Shown piece after piece: positions 35,979 to 40,059 of a stretch of DNA of 40,059 bases. The stretch is from Rhodobacteraceae bacterium HLUCCA09 (lineage in GTDB: Bacteria; Pseudomonadota; Alphaproteobacteria; Rhodobacterales; Rhodobacteraceae). Both the position numbers and the translations under genes were made by a program. Within the stretch, counting starts at the first letter, position 1, and every line of letters starts with the position of its first letter. The notes beneath the pieces are model-generated. The model was given only the letters and a program-made list of their open reading frames with translations, was not told where the DNA came from and did no database searches. Location of the stretch: the NCBI GenBank assembly GCA_001314685.1, contig LJNT01000146.1:1-40059 (forward strand), read 5' to 3'.

Positions 35979-36379
35979 GGGCGCGCCCGGGGAAGGTAGG
36001 CGATCACCTCGACCTCGACGCGCACCTCGGGCGAGCCGAGACCGGCGATGATCATGCCCGAATGCGGCGGGCGATGGTCGCCGAAGAAGTCGAGCCGCGC
36101 CGCCGTCACCGCGTCGCGGTCGGCCCTGTCCACCATCATCGTGGTGATCTTCACCACGTCCTGCGGCGTCGCCCCCACATGCGCGAGGATGCGTCCGATG
36201 TTGCGGTAGACCTGCGCGGCCTGCGCCCCGGCATCGCCGAGCCCGACCCATGCGCCGTTCTCGTCCCGCGCGACCTGCCCGGCAACGAAGACGAAGTCGC
36301 CGCAGCGCGCGGCGTGCTCGTAGCTCGATGCCGGAGCCACGCCGTCGGGGCTCGTCAGAACGATCTCGTTTGCGCTCAT
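35975..36379 (-). CDS. RidA/YjgF/UK114 family protein
   Basis: A 134-residue member of the RidA family, which hydrolyses reactive enamine and imine intermediates released by PLP enzymes, or acts in pathway-specific deamination. GDFVFVAGQVARDENG, a YRNIGRILAHVGATPQDVVKITTM stretch, and the C-terminal SPEVRVEVEVIAY with the conserved substrate-binding Arg and Glu are present. Its direct coupling to a PLP aminotransferase supports an imine-clearing role. ATG 36379 was used. There is no GTATAC-type motif in front of it, so it appears outside the proposed regulon. Confidence 0.9.
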   Translation of the reverse strand: MSANEIVLTSPDGVAPASSYEHAARCGDFVFVAGQVARDENGAWVGLGDAGAQAAQVYRNIGRILAHVGATPQDVVKITTMMVDRADRDAVTAARLDFFGDHRPPHSGMIIAGLGSPEVRVEVEVIAYLPRARP

Positions 36380-36939
36380 CCCTGTCCCGTCGCCCCTCTG
36401 CTCCTGTCACTCCGTCGCGCGGAGCCCGCGGTGAGAATAGCAGGCGTAACCCGGAGCGCGAGGGGGGTCGCAGCCCGGCGACGCGGAGGATCGCCCACAG
36501 CAGGATGCCGCAAGGTCGGCATCAGGAGGCCCGGGGCGTCCCGGCGATGAAGGTCCCGTTTGGCCGCTCGATCCGCCTGTCGGGAGCACGCCGCGCCTCC
36601 CGTCCCCGGCATCCCGGGGACATCGACGGTGACGTGCCGGTTCAAGATCTCGTCCACACGCGCCTTGCCGCCTCCGCGGCCGCCGGACGGGCGCGGGTGC
36701 GGCGACGACCGGGCACCCCTGAACGCTGCCGCGGAGGGCAGGGGGCTGGCAGACGCTCGACGCCCGTTTCTCGTGGGGCGCGGGGCCACCAATCAAAGCG
36801 GCCCGGTGCGCGCCCCGGCCATGGCGGCGCCAGGCATCCGCCGACGGCCTGCGTCCCCGCTGGCTCTCGGGGCGCCGGGGCCCTCAGGCGAGCCTCTCCG
36901 GAGAGGGCGCCCATCGCGCTGTCCGCACCTGACACCTGT
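36380..36939. other. 560-base stretch without convincing gene
   Basis: Open frames run through on both strands but are rich in Arg, Pro and Gly with no recognisable motif, the hallmark of GC-rich shadow frames. The part next to 36379 should hold the RidA-DegT promoter, but I see no clear -35/-10 pair and no operator-like motif. It may be decayed DNA, given the broken genes on either side. Confidence 0.4.
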
Positions 36940-37049
36940 TGCCAATGACGTCATTCGGCGTCGTTGGCTGTCCGGAGGTCTCGGTGACCGTTCACCCGTC
37001 CCGCTCCACCCCTGTCGCACACCACGTCTCGACGGCGCCGAGCGCGCGG

Positions 37050-38133
37050 CACCGTCTCGTGACGACGTTCCGCGCGCGGCACGGCGCGGATCCGGGATCC
37101 AGAGGATCTCGCCGCCGCCACCGGGAGCAGGGCAGCGCGCGCCGCGCTGTCGCGCCTCGCCGGCTCGCTCGGGCACTTGGCGGCCGATCGCCGGGACCGC
37201 GCCGAGACGCTCAAGACGCTGGCGATCTCCTGCTCGCGTCGGATATCGCGCAGACGGGCCGCACGTCGCGCATCCGCGACACCGACCTCGACGCGCCGGT
37301 CCTGTGATACGCGGCGCGGCTCCACGATCTCGCGACGCTCGTCCGACAGGTGTGAGCAGACCCGGTCCCTGGTTCGCGCGAAGCCCGCGGTCCCGGACAC
37401 CATCTTCCTGCGCCGCGGTCTCGATCTCGCACTCCCGGAGCCCGATCGAGCCCGTCTCGCCCTGGCAGCGCTCGCGGAGACGCCGAGCGGGGCCGAGGCG
37501 GCCCTCGGCCCGCTTCTCTCCGACACCAACCCGGTCACGCGGTATGCGGCGGCCGTCCAGCTCGCGCTCGCGGCAAGTCGCGCGGATGCGCTGAGCGCGC
37601 CAGCCGGAGCGCGCGCCCGGGAGGTCTTTGCAGGGATCGACTCCCTGCCCTTTCCGCGGAGCGACGCGCTCTTCTTCGAGGCCCTTTGGCATCTCGATGC
37701 CGGCGATCCGGACGCTGCGATGTCGGCGGCGCGCGAGGCCGGCGCGCTCGAGCCGCGCTTCTTCAACGCCCATGCGCTGGTGCTGCGCATCCGGATGCGC
37801 GCGGGCGCCGCGGTGCCGGGATACGGCGCTGATCGCGCCACCTGCCAAACGGAATTCGCCCGCCTTATCGAAGCTCTCGCTGCAATCGCTGATCTCGAGC
37901 CCTGCCCGCGCATCGCCGCGCATCTGGAGCAGTTTCTCGCGCGACAGTTGCGTGCCCCAGGAGAGGCGCCCGGTTTTGCGGCGGCCCAAGTTTACCTTGC
38001 CGTCCTTGGCCGCCAGCCGGACCTTGCCCGGCGCGCGCTGGACCGCGTCGCCGGACAGGGCAGCCTGTCCTGTCGCAACGACATCCTGCCCCAGCTCGAG
38101 TCCTTTCTCGCGATCGGAAGGTCGCGGCCATGA
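37050..38133 (+). pseudogene. Decayed helical-repeat (TPR-like) protein gene
   Basis: From about 37420 to 38133 one frame gives a convincing helical, Ala and Leu-rich protein (RARLALAALAETPSGAEAAL, VTRYAAAVQLALAA, ALFFEALWHLDAGDPDAAM), like TPR or HEAT-type repeats. Upstream, protein-like sequence lies in pieces: TARIRDPEDLAAATGSRAA and AETLKTL in the same frame, then GDLLLASDIAQTGRTSRIR and YAARLHDLATLVRQV in another, with TGA codons at 37305 and just after. No plausible start exists for the downstream half. At least two frameshifts or sequencing errors are needed. The family is not recognised. Its end overlaps the membrane protein gene by ATGA, showing an old operon. Confidence 0.55.
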
Positions 38134-38687
38134 CGGCTCGGGCTGCGCGCATCGCGGGGTGGACCTGTCTGGGGCTGTCTTTGGGGGCGGGGGCCGGTGC
38201 GGCAGGCTTGGGCTTGTTTGCCGCCGGGCTCTGGACCACGACGATCGCCCTCGCCCTGTCGCTCCTCGGCCTCCTCTGGCCGACGCTCCTGGCGACGGCC
38301 CTGGCTGCGGCGGGACTTGGGCTGGCGGTGACCACGGCGATTTTCTCCCTTGCGCCCGTTGCCATCCCCGCAGCGGCTCTGACGCCACTGGCAAGTCTCG
38401 CTGCGGCCGGTATCGCGCTTGGTCTGGTGACCCCGACCGGGATCGGCCCGGGACGGATTGTCGGGCTCGTGCTTCTTGCAGGGCTGGCTCACCTCGTGGC
38501 GATGCACGCCCTCGCCGTGGCACTCCATGGCCCCGGCGCCTCCTACTTCTCGTCCCGCCCTGCCCTCGCACTGGCTGTTCCTGGAGCCTGGATGGTTGCC
38601 GGAGGGGCCATCGCGGCGCGCTGTGTCCGAAACAGAAAGACCGGCGTGAGCGAGAGGGACCCGAGCGAGAAGAGCGGGAGCGGGTAA
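38130..38687 (+). CDS. Small integral membrane protein, family unknown
   Basis: A 185-residue protein with about six hydrophobic segments (roughly residues 8-31, 36-53, 56-77, 84-101, 108-131, 142-163) separated by very short loops, and a charged C-terminal tail (CVRNRKTGVSERDPSEKSG), probably in the cytoplasm. It starts at the ATG that overlaps the stop of the repeat-protein remnant. I do not recognise the family. It appears intact, although its upstream partner is broken and the next gene, a serine protease, has a premature stop, so it may no longer be used. Confidence 0.65.
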   Translation: MTARAARIAGWTCLGLSLGAGAGAAGLGLFAAGLWTTTIALALSLLGLLWPTLLATALAAAGLGLAVTTAIFSLAPVAIPAAALTPLASLAAAGIALGLVTPTGIGPGRIVGLVLLAGLAHLVAMHALAVALHGPGASYFSSRPALALAVPGAWMVAGGAIAARCVRNRKTGVSERDPSEKSGSG

Positions 38688-38831
38688 GACCAGGGCGGGC
38701 AGGCCCGGATGAAGCGGTCACGCGGCACGGTGCTTCCGCAGGCGATCCGTTTACCCGATCTTTCCTCAGAGTCACCGATAACACGGCGCGCCCGACCCCG
38801 ACGAGCCGGGCTGTTGCCAGAAGGTGACCTC

Positions 38832-39515
38832 ATGCCCCGTCCCAGTCCGTCCCGCGTACTGCGCGCCCTGCGTCGCCTCGCCGCCGGCGCAGTATTTCCT
38901 GCAACCCTTGCCTTCCCGGTCCTCGCGGTCGCCCAGAGCGGAATGCTGGCCAATCACGGGCAGCTCGTCTGTGGGGCCACTTAAGTCGGCGATCGTCAGG
39001 TCCTCACGGCGGCACATTGCCTTTTCGACCAGGAAACGGGCGCGCGCCTGGTCCTCTCGGGGCTCGCGGTCGTTCTGCCGGAGAGTGAGGGACGACAGGC
39101 CTTCGAGGTGGTGGCGGCCAGCATTGCGCCCGACTTCAGGATGCGCACGCGCCTGCCTCGCGCGGCCATCGCCCGGGATCGCGCGATTCTGCGTCTTGCT
39201 CGTGTGCCGGATCTCCCGGCCGCAGACATACGGCCGCCAGAACGGCTCCGCAGGCCGCTCTTTTTGCGCATCGGCGGCCCGGGGGGCCCGGCCTGTCCCG
39301 TTGACGTCGACCACGGCGACATAGTTGCCCTTGATTGCCCCCTTCAACGCGGCGCCTCCGGATCCGGGGTGTTTCTGGTCGAGGACGGATCCGCGCGCCT
39401 CGTGGCGGTCATCAGCGCGGCGATAGCGGGCGGACAGAAGACCGCGGCCGCTACCCTGCGACCGCTCCCCGAGGAAGATGCGCGCCGTCTCTGGCGCGCT
39501 GGTGGACCGGGATGA
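38832..39515 (+). pseudogene. Trypsin-like (S1) serine protease gene with one in-frame stop
   Basis: The frame starts at ATG 38832 with AAGGTG upstream and a signal peptide (RRLAAGAVFPATLAFPVLA, cleavage near AVAQS). The S1 triad is complete: H62 in TAAHC, D116 in RDRAILRL and S176 in GASGSG. However, codon 51 is TAA (38982-38984), between LVCGAT and VGDRQVL, exactly where S1 proteases read CGATL-V. Frame is kept on both sides, so this is a single nonsense change and the rest of the sequence is well preserved. It was probably an exported protease or protease-like protein. A recent mutation or a base-calling error are both possible. Confidence 0.75.
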
Positions 39516-39525
39516 GCGCGCGCGT

Positions 39526-39978
39526 TCAATTTTCCCGCCGCCAGCGCCAGGGTTTGTCGAATTCGTAGGCCCAGATCCCGTTGCCGCGTGTGCGGGCCGC
39601 ACGTTCATGCGGGATGTAGGCATCCGAGTAGCGCTGATAGGCGAGCGCGTGCCCCTCGAGCACCATCCACGCGTTCAGATCTTCTCCGTCCTGTGCGCAG
39701 ACGGCCACGGACCGGCCGTACCGATCGACATCGACCACCTCGCAGATGACGGGGCGGCTGCCGACGCGGTCGGCGAGCGCGAAGGCCGCATCCCGGCCGC
39801 ATCGAACACTGGCTCCGGACCCGGTGCGGCAGGTCTGCCCGCTTTCCGGGGCATCGATTCCGTGCAGGCGAATTCTCTGCCCGGCGATCTCGATTGTATC
39901 GCCGTCGATCACGCTGGCCCGACCCGCGATCTCGCCCGCCGAAACGGGCACGCCCCATGATAAGCCCGCAGTATTCAC
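39526..39978 (-). CDS. Thermonuclease (SNase-like) family protein
   Basis: A 150-residue protein with the staphylococcal nuclease fold. VIDGDTIEIAGQRIRLHGID holds the calcium-site Asp residues and the catalytic Arg, followed by APES with the general-base Glu, then DVDRYGRSVA with the second Arg, and a C-terminal EFDKPWRWR typical of bacterial versions. It would cut DNA or RNA, usually outside the cytoplasm, but no clear signal peptide is seen. The GTG start at 39978 has no good ribosome-binding site, so the true start could differ. It converges with the protease remnant 10 bases away. Confidence 0.85.
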   Translation of the reverse strand: MNTAGLSWGVPVSAGEIAGRASVIDGDTIEIAGQRIRLHGIDAPESGQTCRTGSGASVRCGRDAAFALADRVGSRPVICEVVDVDRYGRSVAVCAQDGEDLNAWMVLEGHALAYQRYSDAYIPHERAARTRGNGIWAYEFDKPWRWRREN

Positions 39979-40019
39979 CGAATACGTCTGAGCGGCGGGC
40001 TTTGGGGGTCGTGGGCCGG

Positions 40020-40057
40020 TCGTGAGGACCGGTTGAGGGTTGTGCAGGCCCTCACGA
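40020..40057. repeat. Inverted repeat at the right window edge
   Basis: TCGTGAGG (40020-40027) and CCTCACGA (40050-40057) are exact reverse complements with a 22-base spacer, in the gap upstream of the thermonuclease gene. It could be a terminator for a gene entering from the right or part of a larger element cut by the window edge. Confidence 0.3.
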
Positions 40058-40059
40058 GC

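Noticed and set aside
36793-38784. A 663-codon minus-strand frame
   Set aside because: It is antisense to the repeat-protein remnant and membrane protein gene, shows no recognisable domain, and its composition is Arg, Ser and Gly-rich.
38982-38984. The TAA in the S1 protease as recoding or readthrough
   Set aside because: TAA is the least likely stop for recoding in bacteria and no supporting structure is visible; a nonsense mutation or sequencing error is simpler.

Overview
The window is very GC-rich and densely packed. Most genes overlap by ATGA or GTGA, and its families are typical of a metabolically versatile alphaproteobacterium. An AT-rich gap motif near position 6,775-6,806 resembles, from memory, intergenic motifs common in Rhodobacteraceae, so I place it there tentatively. 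I saw no rRNA, tRNA, CRISPR array, phage module or replication origin.

Layout. (1) 1-6,666, rightward: the end of an unrecognised gene, a Gfo/Idh oxidoreductase, a family-5 solute-binding protein (SBP), a second Gfo/Idh oxidoreductase, an SDR and an M14 zinc carboxypeptidase-like protein. (2) 6,880-8,064, leftward: a PLP aminotransferase. (3) 8,395-12,058, rightward: two Dpp/Opp-type permeases and a fused double ATPase. (4) 12,079-14,242: a small protein resembling gluconate 2-dehydrogenase subunit 3, divergent from a GMC flavin oxidoreductase. (5) 14,286-19,887, rightward: two SDRs, two tandem prolidase-like amidohydrolases and an SBP. (6) 31,532-19,925, leftward: an amidohydrolase, a complete five-gene peptide ABC transporter, HyuA and HyuB, and a GntR/FCD regulator. 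(7) 31,850-32,542, rightward: an isochorismatase-like hydrolase. (8) 32,551-34,844: a wreckage zone with the end of an IS110-type transposase, a broken SBP, a broken permease and a broken M29/NicX-like gene. (9) 36,379-34,845, leftward: RidA and a DegT-type aminotransferase. (10) 36,940-39,978: a decayed repeat-protein gene, a small membrane protein, a trypsin-like protease gene with one in-frame stop, and a thermonuclease-family gene.

How it may work together. Sections 2-7 look like one inducible island for importing and degrading a peptide-like, cyclic-amide or N-carbamoyl compound. The transporters would import it. Hydantoinase, amidohydrolases, the M14 peptidase and the isochorismatase-like enzyme would cut amide bonds, and the aminotransferase, SDRs and GMC enzyme would oxidise or transaminate the products. 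The substrate cannot be read from sequence.

The strongest non-gene signal is a recurring AT-rich motif built around GTATAC, GTATTAC or a related TTGTAT half-site. It lies in front of nearly every transcription unit from 8.1 to 31.8 kb and fits the operator type known for GntR/FCD repressors, one of which is encoded at 19,925-20,686. Three copies are written into the last codons of the gene upstream. A second pattern is a perfect GC-rich hairpin directly after each of the three intact SBP genes.
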